Positions 1 to 10,471 of a DNA stretch of 64,000 nt are shown in pieces; the stretch's first letter is position 1; each line of letters opens with the position of its first letter. The stretch is taken from contig JADDOH010004002.1 in the NCBI GenBank assembly GCA_016648135.1, positions 248,001 through 312,000 on the forward strand. Reading direction: 5' to 3'. Under the pieces are notes generated by a model. It did no database searches. It was given only the letters and a program-made list of their open reading frames with translations, and had not been told where the DNA came from. Source of the stretch: Agrypnia vestita (taxonomy: Eukaryota > Arthropoda > Insecta > Trichoptera > Phryganeidae). A program made the translations under genes and the position numbers.

Positions 1-227
1 CCAGTTTATCCTTTGAACTTTTTCATCTCTTTTTCGAAGTTGGCGTTAAAGTTATTTTTCAACTCTGTTAAATGAGTGAAAATTGCAGACACTACATTGA
101 TATCTGGATGCACTTCGTTATCTATAATAAACACGACACGACCCGGACGAGACGTGTTGCGCGGTGTTGTGACTGCGACCCACCTAATATACGCTCGCGA
201 CCCACCAGTGGGAAACACTACTCTACG
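1..227 (-). mobile_element. hAT (ZBED-type) transposon terminal fragment
   Basis: Read on the minus strand, the segment starts near 227 with a terminus of the form AGTGTTTCCCACTGGTGGG followed by GTGGGTCGC repeats, which resembles the ends of hAT elements of the ZBED type. An open frame runs leftward on the minus strand and stops at 6-8. Its last residues (HLTELKNNFNANFEKEMKKF) resemble the region before the C-terminal dimerisation part of hAT transposases, but no catalytic residues are present. The element continues beyond the window or is truncated. The family call is from pattern memory only; it could be another TE with a similar end. Confidence 0.4.
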
Positions 228-559
228 AGATTAAGTAGAGATTCACATTTGTTTACCATACGACACTTGCATTATCTTCATTCATGTATTTCATATGTCT
301 AAAAATCTTTTCATACATTTGTCAATATTTGTTTATTATCTGTAATGATAATTTTTTTTAAATTTCTTAAACATATTTTCACACATTGCACCCTTTGCAT
401 ATTATATATATATATAGTATATTAAAACATTTGATTTTCTCTTGAGTACTCTAATCAATTCAAGAAATACTTAATAATCTAATAAGTGTTTATTTCTTAA
501 GATGACTTCCTCCTCGGTTTCAGTTAGACTATAAAATAGTTATGTCTTACATTTCACAG
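228..559. other. AT-rich stretch ending in a splice acceptor
   Basis: No ORF or known repeat is recognised. It has a short TA run near 400-415. It ends in a pyrimidine-rich tract and TTTCACAG at 552-559, which fits an intron 3' end before the exon at 560. Confidence 0.35.
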
Positions 560-730
560 GTGGCGGAAACTGAGAAGCCAGCTAAATCTATCCACTGGAA
601 CATGTCTGCAGAAGCTGAGAGGGCGGAGACCTTAGAGGCGAAGAAGGCGGAGAACGGGGTTCCAGAAGGGTCGTCTGGAGTCTCTTTCATCAAGAAAAAC
701 TGGTCACTTGGATTAAAGATACTCGAACTG
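560..730 (+). CDS. candidate internal coding exon of an unknown host gene
   Basis: A 171-bp open segment is bounded by a good acceptor (TTTCACAG before 560) and a consensus donor (GTAAGA after 730). It is phase 0 at both sides, encodes 57 residues, and is much GC-richer than its flanks. The encoded piece is hydrophilic and Glu/Lys/Ala-rich, then ends SFIKKNWSLGLKILEL, which looks like the run-in to a first membrane segment. That pattern occurs at the start of MARVEL-type four-helix proteins, but this is an inference from a short motif and no family can be claimed. An upstream ATG at 542 is open in frame but lies 5' of the acceptor, so I read the segment as internal. No partner exon is convincingly visible nearby. 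Confidence 0.55.
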
Positions 731-1935
731 GTAAGATTTCTGTTAAGTTTTCATTTTAGTTAAGTCAGAATAAAAGCTTTCAACGAAAAATAATCAAACT
801 GACCACATTGTGAAATAAGAGTTACAAAGATACATAAACAAGTCATTAGAAATAATAACAACTGTCATGTAAAAGACTCAATATTTCGGATACATTCTCT
901 GCAATGAGAAATGTGGTATATATTAAAAGGCAATAGAAAAAAGTTATCAGAAAGAGGCCGTCTTTCGTGTCGTCAACTTTCGAGAGAATGTAGCATATTA
1001 TGATGAATATGAACAAAAATTAAATGTAACATATGACATAACATGGAAAAATGCAGATAAACAATAAAGGAGAAGTAAGACAATGAGGGCAGACCCAGAA
1101 AAATGAGGATGGGGTCATTTGAAGAGAACAAGAACCCGATCTCATTTTTGAAAAACTGGAGAATATGTCATTCTAATGGCCGATGAATCTAAACAGTCAG
1201 TAAATCAGGCCATCGTCAGGTCTTTAAAGGCTTGGTCATTACAATAAACTGAATGGGACCCAATACCCTACATTACATTATAATCTGTAATAAGCCGATG
1301 TTACAAAGCTCGTGAAACACAAAAGGAGTGACATAGTAAAAGTGTCGTAAATAAATTCATAAGCCAGACTTCTCAGTCGCAGAGGAGAAATCAGAAACAA
1401 TAGAAAATGCAAAACTGTCGTGCTACTCACTGCATTTCTCTGTACTGCAACAACAAGGCAAGCCAGCCATTTGCAGTAATTTATACCTAGAGATCTGTTT
1501 TATGGTCAGAATTGCAGACATGCACGAGCGGCGTCTAATTCTTGGAGTATTACGTACTTTACATTGACATGGAAATGTTTTTGTTTCCAATTTTTTTAGG
1601 AGTACTGTCTTGTTCCACTTTCTACAGGTGTTGAGAAAGAAGTAACCAATGATGTGTAATGTGACCGATGCGGTTGATTTTGTGAAATTAATTTTTTATT
1701 GCAAGTAATGCTTTAAAGATTTATTTATTTATGGTAAAGGTAATTTTTTCTTCTTCTTACACCGTAGTAGACTGGCTGATGGTTATAACTATTTTGTTGA
1801 CTGGAAAAGCTGCAAGCCATTAATTTTATTCATTTATTTATTTCTATTTAATTTTAAGTATAAAATTTTGTTTGGACTGTACCTGTCTCACTAGAAATAT
1901 CTGTGTTGAGACAGGCATAGTTTATAATATTGTAA
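731..1935. other. probable intron; LINE-like 3' end with terminal hairpin at its right edge
   Basis: Nothing coding is recognised from 731 to about 1730. The right part ends with a 9-bp stem (CCTGTCTCA at 1882-1890 pairing with 1907-1915) followed directly by (TAAC)n. A hairpin followed by a short tandem tail is how many LINE 3' ends look, so 1730-1935 may be the plus-strand 3' end of a second LINE meeting the RTE-1 fragment tail to tail. Confidence 0.3.
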
Positions 1936-2369
1936 CTAACTAACTAACTAACTAACCATCACGCCGTTTCCCTGCAGGGGTAGGCAGAGAGGATTGAACG
2001 CCACACTCTTCTATTCTGGCACACCACTTTTGCTTCGGCCACATTCATACATCTTCTCATACACGTTCTACGATTGTTGCGGCTTTTAACAGGGCCATCC
2101 TCAAATACTTGTAGTACCTGATCGTGCCAGGTCTTTCGCGGACGCCCTCTATTCCTGTTGCCTTCAACATTCGCCTCATATATTTTCTTAACCATCCTTT
2201 CCTCGTTCATACGTTCCACATGACCAAACCATCTCAGCACTCCTTTCTTTATTCTATCTACCACACTACAGCCAGCATTGCATTCACTTCTAATTTGTTC
2301 ATTCCTCACTCTATCGACCAAAGATTTTCCACACAAGCGTCTTAGTGACCGCATATTGTGTAGGTTCAA
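1936..2369 (-). pseudogene. RTE-1 LINE, 5'-truncated 3' fragment
   Basis: The minus strand encodes about 136 residues matching the C-terminus of the long RTE-1 copy at 36963-40050 nearly residue for residue (RSLRRLCGKSLVDRVRNEQ, WFGHVERMNEERMVKK, GRPRKTWHDQVLQVF). The 3' end carries the same short tandem tail, (GTTA)n on the minus strand. Polymerase and endonuclease domains are absent, as expected for incomplete target-primed reverse transcription. The 5' truncation lies near 2365. Dead copy. Confidence 0.85.
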
Positions 2370-2593
2370 AACATAGTAAATAGATAATAAAGTGTTTAAA
2401 GTAACATAATAAAAAATATATCATATATATGAGGTAATATTGTATTAGTGTGTTTGTGTAAGTGTGCCTATTTTATCTCTCCCCTTGTTTCGGATCCATT
2501 GTTTGGTATTTTATGTTAGGGTTGTAAATTGTGGTTAGTCCGGATTGTTTTAATTCGTCAAGCATGCAATTAAGTAATTTGGGTCCAAAATAG
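2370..2593. other. AT-rich, nothing recognised
   Basis: No ORF, inverted repeat or known repeat is seen. Confidence 0.3.
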
Positions 2594-3238
2594 TAGTGAT
2601 GGGTCCGCTCTGTACTCACTAATACAATGTAGTACTACACTACATTGAAGTGCACACTTCGCACATTTTGATGTGTAGTACACACTACAAACTACAAACA
2701 CCAAAGTTATTGAAAGTATAAACTTCAAATAGTACACTTCATTTCAAAGCGAACACTACAAAGTACATACACTTCAAAGTTATCGAAAGTATGAGAAACA
2801 CATTTTAAATAGTGTATTTTTTACGCGAAATTTTTGGAAAGTTGATGTAGATATATGAAGAAATTTCTGGAATCTGTAACAACCCCCCCCCCCCCCCCCG
2901 CGGTTTGAAAAATTTTGGGAGCTATGAAGAAATTTTTGGGAAGTTGATGTAGCTAAACGGAGAAATCTTTGGAAACTGTAACAACCCCCCCCCCATGGTT
3001 TGAAAATTTTTTGGAATCGAACGAAGAAATCTGAAAAAAATACTTCATTTCATTGCTTCACTTCATTTAAAAATTTACTTCACTATTACTTCATTTCATT
3101 ACTTCATTTCGTAGTACTACAATTGCTTCACTTCAAGTAGTTTTTACTACAATTGTAGTGTACACTTTGTAGTCTTCAAACTGGTGAACGTGTGTGTGTT
3201 GTAGTCTTCATTTTGAAATGAAGTTTTTCCCTTCGCTA
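2594..3238. mobile_element. hAT-like non-autonomous element with dense ACTTCA/TGAAGT motifs
   Basis: The left end TAGTGATGGG (2594) and the inverted right end CCCTTCGCTA (to 3238) match at most positions. The interior is packed with short inverted copies of GTAGTACTAC, ACTTCATTTC and CACTACA, typical of hAT subterminal transposase sites. The flanking 8-mers (CAAAATAG, CAATGAAG) match at only 5 of 8 positions, so the target duplication is weak. An internal direct duplication of about 100 bp (near 2845-3010) carries two poly-C tracts (about 2883-2899 and 2987-2995). No coding capacity. Confidence 0.45.
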
Positions 3239-3658
3239 CAATGAAGCGGTCGCCAGCTCGCTTTAGTTGCCTGCACTCCGTCTTTGTCTAACACATGTTA
3301 CCCGACTTTACCGTACTCTTTCTATATTGTTTTGCTTTCGCCGAAACCCAAGCAACCGCCATCTCTGTCCTACATGAAATGTATAGTATTGTCGTGCTCT
3401 TTCTTGCTCGATTTAACTGCGATGAACAATATTCTGCTCTCTCTTGCACACTGGCCGAAAATACGAGAGTAATGAATAAATATTTTTTAATTAAAAAATC
3501 CGTACATTCCTAACAGTTTAATTTAGTAATTTTGGTGTGAAAATGTCTATTCGATGATTACGAAAAATGTGACGTTTTAGTTTTCGTAAATAAGGTAGAT
3601 ATTTCATATTTTGTATGACAGGTAGACCTACGTTACATCACCGACACACAGGAGTTAA
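3239..3658 (+). repeat. dispersed repeat R1, copy 1
   Basis: From about 3253 to 3658 the sequence matches 17631-18010 almost base for base, including CGCTTTAGTTGCCTGCAC near the start and ACACACAGGAGTTAA at the end. Both copies stop at the same 3' base. Short frames in it are not conserved as protein between the copies. No terminal inverted repeats, A-tail or tRNA promoter is visible, so the class is unknown. Confidence 0.7.
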
Positions 3659-4064
3659 GAGCATCTAGGATATTTGATTTAATTTTATGAGAAAACTTCG
3701 CCCGTAGAATGTTTTTGGGTCCAAAACATTATTTGGGCTAATGTATTTCGTCTAATGATATTTGATCCGAAAATAATTACTTACCTACAAAGAGTTTGGG
3801 TCCGTTTGTTCAGGATTATTCGGCCAAAAGCACCAGCTAATTTCATGTTTACTGATGAGATTATCATGCCGTCTCTCAAATACCGCCAGCCGTTTGCGGT
3901 TTCTTAGCAATCTTGTTTGATAGCTTTTATATTACATATCGTTTAACGTGGGGTCTCGTTTGATAGCTTTTATTAAATTTGCTGTTTTCGAATTTAGTAA
4001 TGAATGACATGGTGGTTCATTCCGAATTATTCAACATTATGAAAGCTTGAAGGTCTACATCGAC
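3659..4064. other. unassigned
   Basis: A partial direct repeat of TTTGATAGCTTTTAT occurs at about 3918 and 3960. Nothing else is recognised. Confidence 0.3.
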
Positions 4065-4132
4065 CAGTGGCGTGCAGTGGGTATAAACTTAGGTTATGCT
4101 GTGATCAACTATATACCTATTACCTATATTAG

Positions 4133-4167
<35 letters not shown>

Positions 4168-4941
4168 CATATACCTTTAAGGGTATATACATTTTAATTT
4201 TTATTTTAACTATATGTAATGAACTATTTTGAGTAGCTTCAATCTACTATAAAGGAAGTATTGTAAACAATATTTTCTAAATAAATAAATATTTTATATA
4301 GGTATAGCTAATACGGCGAAAAATTCCAACATATTTCGAAGACGATTTATATATAATTAAATCGGGAACAATACTAATTTCAGATATACGTTTCTTTTCA
4401 CTAAAATAAATCAAACATTTTATGATATCATTATATGACAGATGACAGATGATATTTGACGTATTCGTATTTAAATTTACCACAGAAAAGACATAAAATT
4501 TACACCGAGAGTTTTGGGTGGTATTTGTAAAAAATAACATTTCTGCATGAGGTGCGCCTGGCATAGAACCTTTCGAAGAAGGACGCTACCACACAAAACT
4601 CGCAGCATTAAAAATACACGTTTTTTTTCTCGACTTGACTATATCTGTGGAACAAATTGGTAGGCGAAATAAATGAAGAATTGACATGAAGTTAAGCGCA
4701 GAAAAGTCGGAAATAAAACTTCTAGCCGTAGGAACGAATTACGGCTATAATTTTAAATCGAAAAAAACAGATACGTCACGTTAAATGGAAACGTCAGAAA
4801 TAAAACTTCTAGCCGTAGGACGAAATACGGCTAGAATTTTTAATCAAATTTTTCTTAAGATAAGGATTATTTAATTAATATTTGTTTCTCAGAATCTTTA
4901 CTAATACACAGCTTTTTTCTTGTATGCGCTGCACGCCACTG
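4065..4941. mobile_element. hAT-like non-autonomous element with 8-bp target duplication
   Basis: Perfect 13-bp terminal inverted repeats are present: CAGTGGCGTGCAG at 4065-4077 and its complement ending at 4941. Flanks are ACATCGAC (4057-4064) and ACATCTAC (4942-4949), an 8-bp duplication with one mismatch, diagnostic of hAT-type insertion. The 877-bp body has a TA microsatellite (about 4136-4165) and no transposase. Near 4705-4840 a unit with the short palindrome TCTAGCCGTA...TACGGCTAGA occurs twice. Confidence 0.7.
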
Positions 4942-5302
4942 ACATCTACATTCTTCTTTTTCATCATTGTTCTTCTTCCTTCTTTCTTAATTGATTTGGC
5001 AGTTAGATTGTGGTACAAAATGATTATTAGAATTAATAAAAAGAATAAACTTTGTAGAAAACCACTATTAATTGAATTATCAACATGTTTCAGGGCCAAT
5101 GATCCTATCATTAGGATTCAACGCATACAAAAAATTAAAATTGGGAGTATAGATAATAACAAAAACAAAAAATTAATAAATGGGATTTATCGTTCCAGAG
5201 GAATGTTTTTAGAACTAAATGGAAATAAAAATAATTGTTTTTTAAGTTCTGCCTTTTTAATTTTCTGAGACGCATTTTGGCTTATGAGGGCATTATCAAT
5301 CT
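4942..5302 (-). repeat. degraded Penelope-type ends with two hammerhead-like remnants
   Basis: At 5079-5122 (minus) a motif of the family seen intact-looking at 18980-19025 is present (ends CAACATGTTTCAGGGCC on plus), but the core is CUAAUGA instead of CUGANGA. At 5262-5302 (minus) a second motif ends in CATAAGCCAAAATGCG; a related copy lies at 32285-32325 on plus. Both are decayed. No Penelope coding remains. Confidence 0.4.
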
Positions 5303-6100
5303 AAATATATTACATTCAACAACATGTATTTATATTAAAAGTATTAGAAAAAGATGCTATATAATTTTATGAATTAATTAAGGTTTTTGGATTTTTGCAT
5401 GATTCTAAGAAACAATTAGGTTCAAACATTAATGAGAAGTAATATATATAAGGATGAGGATAGATTTATAACTTGATTTAAATGTGATATTCGTAAACGT
5501 ATTCTATCATTTTATCGCTTCTAAGTTAATACCTCATCGATCATCGATAGATAATCAGGTGTCAACTTATAAAAAAATAGTGGTGTGATATTCGCTGATT
5601 TAAAAATATTTACGGAAATAGAAATTCAAAAAATAACGTTTTTGAATTTTATTTGTTATTTTTGCATAAAGTGGTACAAAATAAAATTAAAATAAAAAAT
5701 ATTTTTACTATCTCTGCGTGTCTGTACAAGGAAGGAGTATAGGTGTGAATTCATGTTAAAGGGAGCTAAATTATATAAATTTGCGGGTAGAAAGCCTTAA
5801 TACTAAATAAAATTCGATATAAAAGTGAAATAATGAAAATAAATATATATAATAATTACTATAAGCAATAATACCTTTGAAATTCTGTTTTTATTTAATG
5901 ATAACGGTGAGGTGGGAGGTAGAGATTTGATGTGATCTTACATTCTCAAACAGTCTCATGATTATTTAAGTTATCTAGCAGGTGTCTGTGTCTTGTGTTG
6001 TTTGGTTTCAATTTTTAAAAAGTAGGTGTCTCTCTACATGATTATTGGTTTCAATTGTAATGTTATTGTGATCAATTTTAACTTGAAATAATTATGCAGA
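5303..6100. other. AT-rich, nothing recognised
   Basis: No ORF above noise, no inverted repeat and no dispersed repeat is seen. Confidence 0.3.
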
Positions 6101-6557
6101 TAACTAACTAACCATCACGCCGTTTCCCCGCAGGGATAGGTAGAGAGGATTGAACGCCACACTCTTCATCCTGACACACCACTTTTGCTAAGGTCACATT
6201 TATACATCTTCTCATACAAGTTCTACGGTTGTTGCGGCTTTTACCAGGGCCATCCTCGAGTACTTGTGGTATCTGATCATGCCAGGTCTTTCGCGGACGC
6301 CCTTTAATCTGTTGCCTTCAACACTCGCCTCATATGTTTTTTTTAACCACCCTTTCCTCGTTCATTCGTTCCACATGACCAAACCATCCCATCCTTTCTT
6401 TTTTCTATCTACTACACTACAGCCAGCATTGCATTCACGTCTAATTTGTTCATTCCTCACTCTATCGACCAAAGATTTTCCACACAAGCGTCTTAGTGAC
6501 CGCATTTCCACCGCATTCAGTCTACTTTCATTCCTCTTTTGCCAATTCCAGGCAAAT
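6101..6557 (-). pseudogene. RTE-1 LINE 3' fragment, older copy
   Basis: The nucleotides match the 3' part of the RTE-1 copy at 36963 but with several substitutions and small deletions, so the C-terminal reading frame is broken. The TAAC tail is at 6101-6112. It is more diverged than the copy at 1936, implying an older insertion. The 5' truncation is near 6557, where LINE 3' UTR sequence of another family begins. Confidence 0.75.
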
Positions 6558-6961
6558 TATGTAGATTACATTCCTATATTCCTATATTTATGTAATTATC
6601 TTATTTGGAAAACTACTGCTAGACTAATATATTAATTTATATAATGTATTTATCTAATTTAACTTTTTATTGTATTAATTTAATTAAAATATTTGTATTG
6701 TATCAATCTAATTTAAATTTTTATAATGTACTAATTTATTTGAACTTTAAATCATTAATTAATCATATATACTAATGAGTACCTATATTCGAATTTTGTG
6801 TTTTAAAATGAAATATATAACTTGCCCTAAAACAGGCCAGCCTAGTTGGGTAGTTGCATATTTTATCATATGATTGTATGATAAATTATTATTGTATGTA
6901 TAATTATATTTGTAATGTAATGTAATGTTATGTTATGTTAAATAAATAAATAAATAAATAT
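6558..6961 (+). repeat. LINE 3' UTR repeat (family L-A), copy 1
   Basis: Matches 28694-29068 in opposite orientation, sharing ACTACTGCTAGACTAAT near the start, GCCCTAAAACAGGCCAGCCT in the middle and an (AAAT)n tail at the end. The tail and shared 3' end fit a Jockey/CR1-type LINE 3' UTR. No coding part is attached. Confidence 0.6.
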
Positions 6962-7254
6962 TTAAAACATCCCTGTCATAAAGTCACAAAGCTGTTTATT
7001 CTCACACAACCTTTTCTGATTGTGGTCGGGGTTGTTAAGTGCTCCGCCCTCCCTCGGGAGAACTTCCCGGGCCGGGACTCCCTTCATGATTCCCTTCAGC
7101 CCCTCGATGGCCGGTGGACACTGCCGTGTAGGGATGTATGGGAATGCACAAGGTTTGGGACGTTTGCGCACACGCTGGATCAAAAGGCTTTCGTTTTAAT
7201 TGAAATAAATCTGGGTGATCAATTTGGGATCCACATTAAAAAATAATAATAACA
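6962..7254 (-). other. GC-richer segment with an unidentified frame
   Basis: A minus frame of 73 codons (6962-7183) contains PAIEGLKGIMKGVPAREVLP and NPDHNQKRLCENKQLCDFM. The composition is unlike the surroundings and looks once coding, possibly a transposon piece. I do not recognise the family. Confidence 0.25.
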
Positions 7255-7885
7255 AAATGTTAGTATATAATCACTTACTGAGATTTTTAGTCTATCGGTT
7301 TCGAAACGCACCCGTCTCTTAGTCAGGACTATATTACACGCATACTGGGTGTTTTGTGAAGTATTTCGCTCCTGTAATTGGGCCTCCTGCTGAAAAAATG
7401 CTGAGGAAAATTGATGCTTACAAGAAAAAAGCTGAAAAAATTAAAGAAAAAAAGTAACCCATAAAAACGAAGTTTTTATTTTACTCCCTTTCTTATTAAC
7501 TAGTTGAAACATTTTTTTAGCCTAACCTACGCGTTGGGCTTCGATAGGGCGACGCTACGAAAGGGAGTAATAAAATTTTTTCAAAAATCCATAATTATAC
7601 TATAATCAGGTTATGATAGATCTTCTTGATCATCGCCACGAGTCTGCTTGCAAAGTTTCAGCTCGATTGGATTACGGGAAAGTGGTTTAATATGGATCCA
7701 ATTTTTTTTCGTCAGACCAGAAGACAAGCAGACGCCACGAGTTAAATATAAAGGGAGTAAAAAAAACTGAATACTACACTGCCATGTAAATACCAGACGC
7801 AGAGACGGGTACCTACGTCTCGAAACCGGTAGACTTAAAATCTTAGTAGGTGGTTAAATACTAATATATAATTAACATTTTGTTA
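7255..7885. mobile_element. Penelope-type inverted pair B enclosing repeat R-A
   Basis: Outer arms 7255-7330 and about 7795-7880 are inverted copies (AACAAAATGTTAGTATATAA at left; its counterpart ends AACATTTTGTT at right). Each arm has a hammerhead-like motif reading outward. The left one (minus, 7281-7332) has core CUGACUA. The right one (plus, 7790-7845) has core CAGACGC with a perfect 6-bp stem II (GAGACG/CGUCUC). Both cores are mutated and presumably dead. The arms match the intact copy at 28195-28240. Between them lies R-A copy 1 (7447-7772). Confidence 0.6.
7447..7772 (+). repeat. dispersed repeat R-A, copy 1
   Basis: This unit runs from GTAACCCATAAAAAC through ACTCCCTTTC, the conserved AAAGTTTCAGCTCGATTGGA, and AGCAGACGCCACGAGTTAAA to AAAGGGAGTAA. 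Other copies lie at 18325-18955 (+), 23785-24110 (-) and 31850-32175 (-). Units are bounded by inverted ACTCCCTTTC/GAAAGGGAGT. Frames crossing the conserved core are open in some copies but not consistently. Confidence 0.7.
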
Positions 7886-8004
7886 GAATGTCTGATGACA
7901 AAGTCTCTTTATGCTTAAATAAAATGCTTTAAATATTAATAATTAAAATAAAATTCTTTGTAAGATAATTTAAAATGTTCGATATACATTTTGACATGCA
8001 CAAA
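7886..8004. other. AT-rich spacer
   Basis: This continues the right flank of pair B with similarity to the flank at 28260-28340. Nothing else is recognised. Confidence 0.3.
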
Positions 8005-8560
8005 TATTATCCAAGTCTGTCCCTCATGATTGAGGATTGTGATCTTCATGACCTCCGGCCCTCTCAACTATTCTCGTCTATCCTTCCCGGCATCCTGCAG
8101 ATCTTAGCGCTGTCACCAGAGAAGTGCCTCTAGCTTTTTCCGCTTCATCTTGGGCTTCGGTCTCCACGTCAGCCCAGTTACGTTGCAATCAAACAGTTGC
8201 AGCTCGCTTCGCAGCAGTCCTTCAACTATTTCCGCCAGCTCCTCCTAGGACGGCACCTTGGTCTTCTGCCTTCCGGTCTTGCCTGGAATATCCGCTTTGG
8301 CAGTCTATCTGTCGGCATCTGTGAAATATGTCCCAGCCACCGTATCTGTGATCTCTCAATAAACATCATTAGGGTTTTAGTTCGAGGCATTCTTTTGAGT
8401 ATTTCTGATTCTGTCCCTTCTGGTAACTCCTGCTATTTCTCGTAAAAATCCAATTTCGGCGGTCTGTAGCCTTGAGCGGGTTCTTTAGGGTTGGCTTGAA
8501 AACTGACTTGTATTCTGCCAACTTGGCTCGCTGTTTATCAAAGCTATTTGCTAAACTTTA
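8005..8560 (-). pseudogene. LINE reverse-transcriptase C-terminal remnant
   Basis: Broken minus-strand frames keep the signature of the thumb/tail of RTE-like LINEs: a GHISQMP-like block, RLPKRIFQARPEGRRP and CRPRRSWRK, then a weak helical tail. Several stops and frameshifts separate the blocks. No fingers/palm motifs remain. It is a different subfamily from RTE-1. Confidence 0.6.
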
Positions 8561-8663
8561 CTACTTCACTTAACATTCTTTTAAAATAACTTCAATCTTT
8601 GTTATTTTAAAACAATGTTTTAACTGAATTTTATATACTAAAGAGAAAAAAATACGATGTTAA

Positions 8664-9028
8664 CCTTCATAGGGGCTTCAAAAGAACTAACGGTACCGTC
8701 CCTCGGGTCAGATTTTACCGAATAGTATAATTATAGGGAAAAATGGATCAAAACTTCTTAGTTTTGCCTTTTATTTTTAATCACGTCTATCTTATGTATT
8801 TATACTTGTTATTACCTGTGGGTCAAACTTGACCCGAAAGCCGTTAGAGTAAAAAAAATCATACACACAATTACATAAGTTTTAAAAAAAAGATTAATTT
8901 TAAAATAAGCTTAAGATGTTGATCAAATAAAAGTAATAAAATATCAATATTTAAAAACCGTTATTTTTCGAGAAAAATGCTCATTCATCCCAAAATAGGT
9001 CAAAATTGACCCGAGGACCTTACTAAGG
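8664..9028. mobile_element. piggyBac-like MITE in TTAA
   Basis: TTAA lies on both sides (8660-8663 and 9029-9032). The ends CCTTCATAGG and CCTTAGTAAGG (right end reversed) match at the first four bases and then loosely. Internal mirror copies of GGGTCAAACTTGACCC-like sequence occur near 8819 and 8998. 365 bp, no coding capacity. The TTAA target is the hallmark of piggyBac; the short imperfect ends limit confidence. Confidence 0.5.
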
Positions 9029-9502
9029 TTAAATATAATAAAATATTTTAATGAATTTTGGAATGAAGACTATTCGGAGTATATGAAGACTAAAGATATT
9101 AATTAGTATTGATTAAAGATAGGCAGTAGTGGGGTTTTTAATTAAGCCTTTCACCATCTGTGCATGGAAGGTATACATAACAGGGTGGAGTAAAAGTGAT
9201 CAACATTTTTCTAATCGTTCTGTCCTTTCTTCTAGTTCGCATTTATAGGAGGGGCTCTAAGCAGGAGGTGAAATAAATAAAAATATTTAATTTTGTTCAT
9301 CGTCGTCAGGTGGCGCGGGCGTCATTTATTTTTGATAAGGCCTATAATTAAAATAATATAAAGTGGAAAATCCCTTTTGGCTGAGTGGGATACTCTTACA
9401 GTAAACTTATTTACGAGTACCCTCGACAAATGCGAATCTTATATTTTATTCAATATATTAATGTACCTAGTTGGAGCGGACTATTGAGTTTTGATTAAAT
9501 AC
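9029..9502. other. unassigned
   Basis: No ORF or repeat match is found. Confidence 0.25.
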
Positions 9503-10020
9503 AGAATCCACAGTAAAAAATGATTAAATACAAGCTACACAGTAAATAATGATTAAATACAAGCTACACCGTAAGTAATCTTCTTCTTCTTCTTCTGCTT
9601 CATCTAGGACTGTCTCCTGTCATTGCTCGGAGCCTGTTCCTGGGATACAGATGTCCAGCTATCTCGTCATCTTTTATGCGATCTTCCTGGGAGTCTGGTA
9701 CCAGACGGCAGCTTGTTCGCTGCTATGCTCACTACTCTCTCAGAACAAGCTCTCTCCACATGATCTCTCCAGTAACGTCTTCTAGATCTTTCCCATCGGA
9801 CAATATCCTCGACGTCACAAGTCCTTCGTATTTCGGAATTCCTCACTCGGTCTCGGATTGTCAGTCCCGCAATGGGTCGGAGGGTCTTCATCTCAGTTGT
9901 TCTTAGGAGATTTTTTGTTCTGGTAGTGTCAGCCCTTGTATCGATACCGTACGTCATGATTGGGCGGACACAGGTCTTATATATCTCAGACAGTAAATAA
10001 TGATTAAATAAAAGTTTAAT
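9503..10020. repeat. approximately 30-bp tandem repeat split by a LINE insertion
   Basis: Three near-identical units (TTAAATACAAGCTACACAGT type) run from about 9495 to 9578. A further unit, AGTAAATAATGATTAAAT, resumes at 9994 after the LINE fragment. The LINE therefore landed inside a pre-existing array, or duplicated a unit as its target site. Confidence 0.6.
9580..9993 (-). pseudogene. RTE-like LINE C-terminal fragment with (AAG)n tail
   Basis: The minus frame (stop near 9667) encodes EIYKTCVRPIMTYGI, then RDRVRNSEIRRTCDVEDIV, WRDHVERACSERVV and LPSGTRLPGR, which is the post-palm region and C-terminal tail of an RTE-like reverse transcriptase. The 3' tail is (AAG)n on the minus strand at 9580-9595. 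It is 5'-truncated and lacks endonuclease and the YADD palm motif. The subfamily differs from RTE-1 and from the 21.6-kb family. Confidence 0.8.
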
Positions 10021-10471
10021 CACTTTAGTACCTAGCTTACATTTTTTGAATGTACAGAATTAAAAAAATTGTCTATGAGTCAACCACCTATGGCCAGTGG
10101 GACAATTTCAATACGTTTAGGCTTTTTTATGAAATAAGTGAATCGTGTTATTTCAACTATTTGGAAAATAATTTCGTTAAAATTGAAATATTTTTCATGT
10201 CATAGAAAGTACGCAAATTTCTGAACTATAAATATATATTTTCTTATAATGACATTTTTCAACATTTGTACGGTGACAACTACTTCGTTGATTTTTTTCT
10301 ATAATTTTGAATGAAAATAAACAATGTTTTAAAATTATTTGACTATAATTATTCCATGGCTCAGTGACAGATCGTAAATAATGTGAGTCAATATGAATGT
10401 TTATTTATTTATTTAATTATAATTGTAATTCTACTAAATCCTTTTAATCTTGTAAAAATAGTGCATTTTAT
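10021..10471. other. AT-rich, nothing recognised
   Basis: No supported feature is found. Confidence 0.3.

Noticed and set aside
4870..5270. Overlapping plus and minus frames (128 and 78 codons) as a small gene
   Set aside because: Low-complexity, AT-driven frames overlapping decayed Penelope ends; no motif, no splice context.
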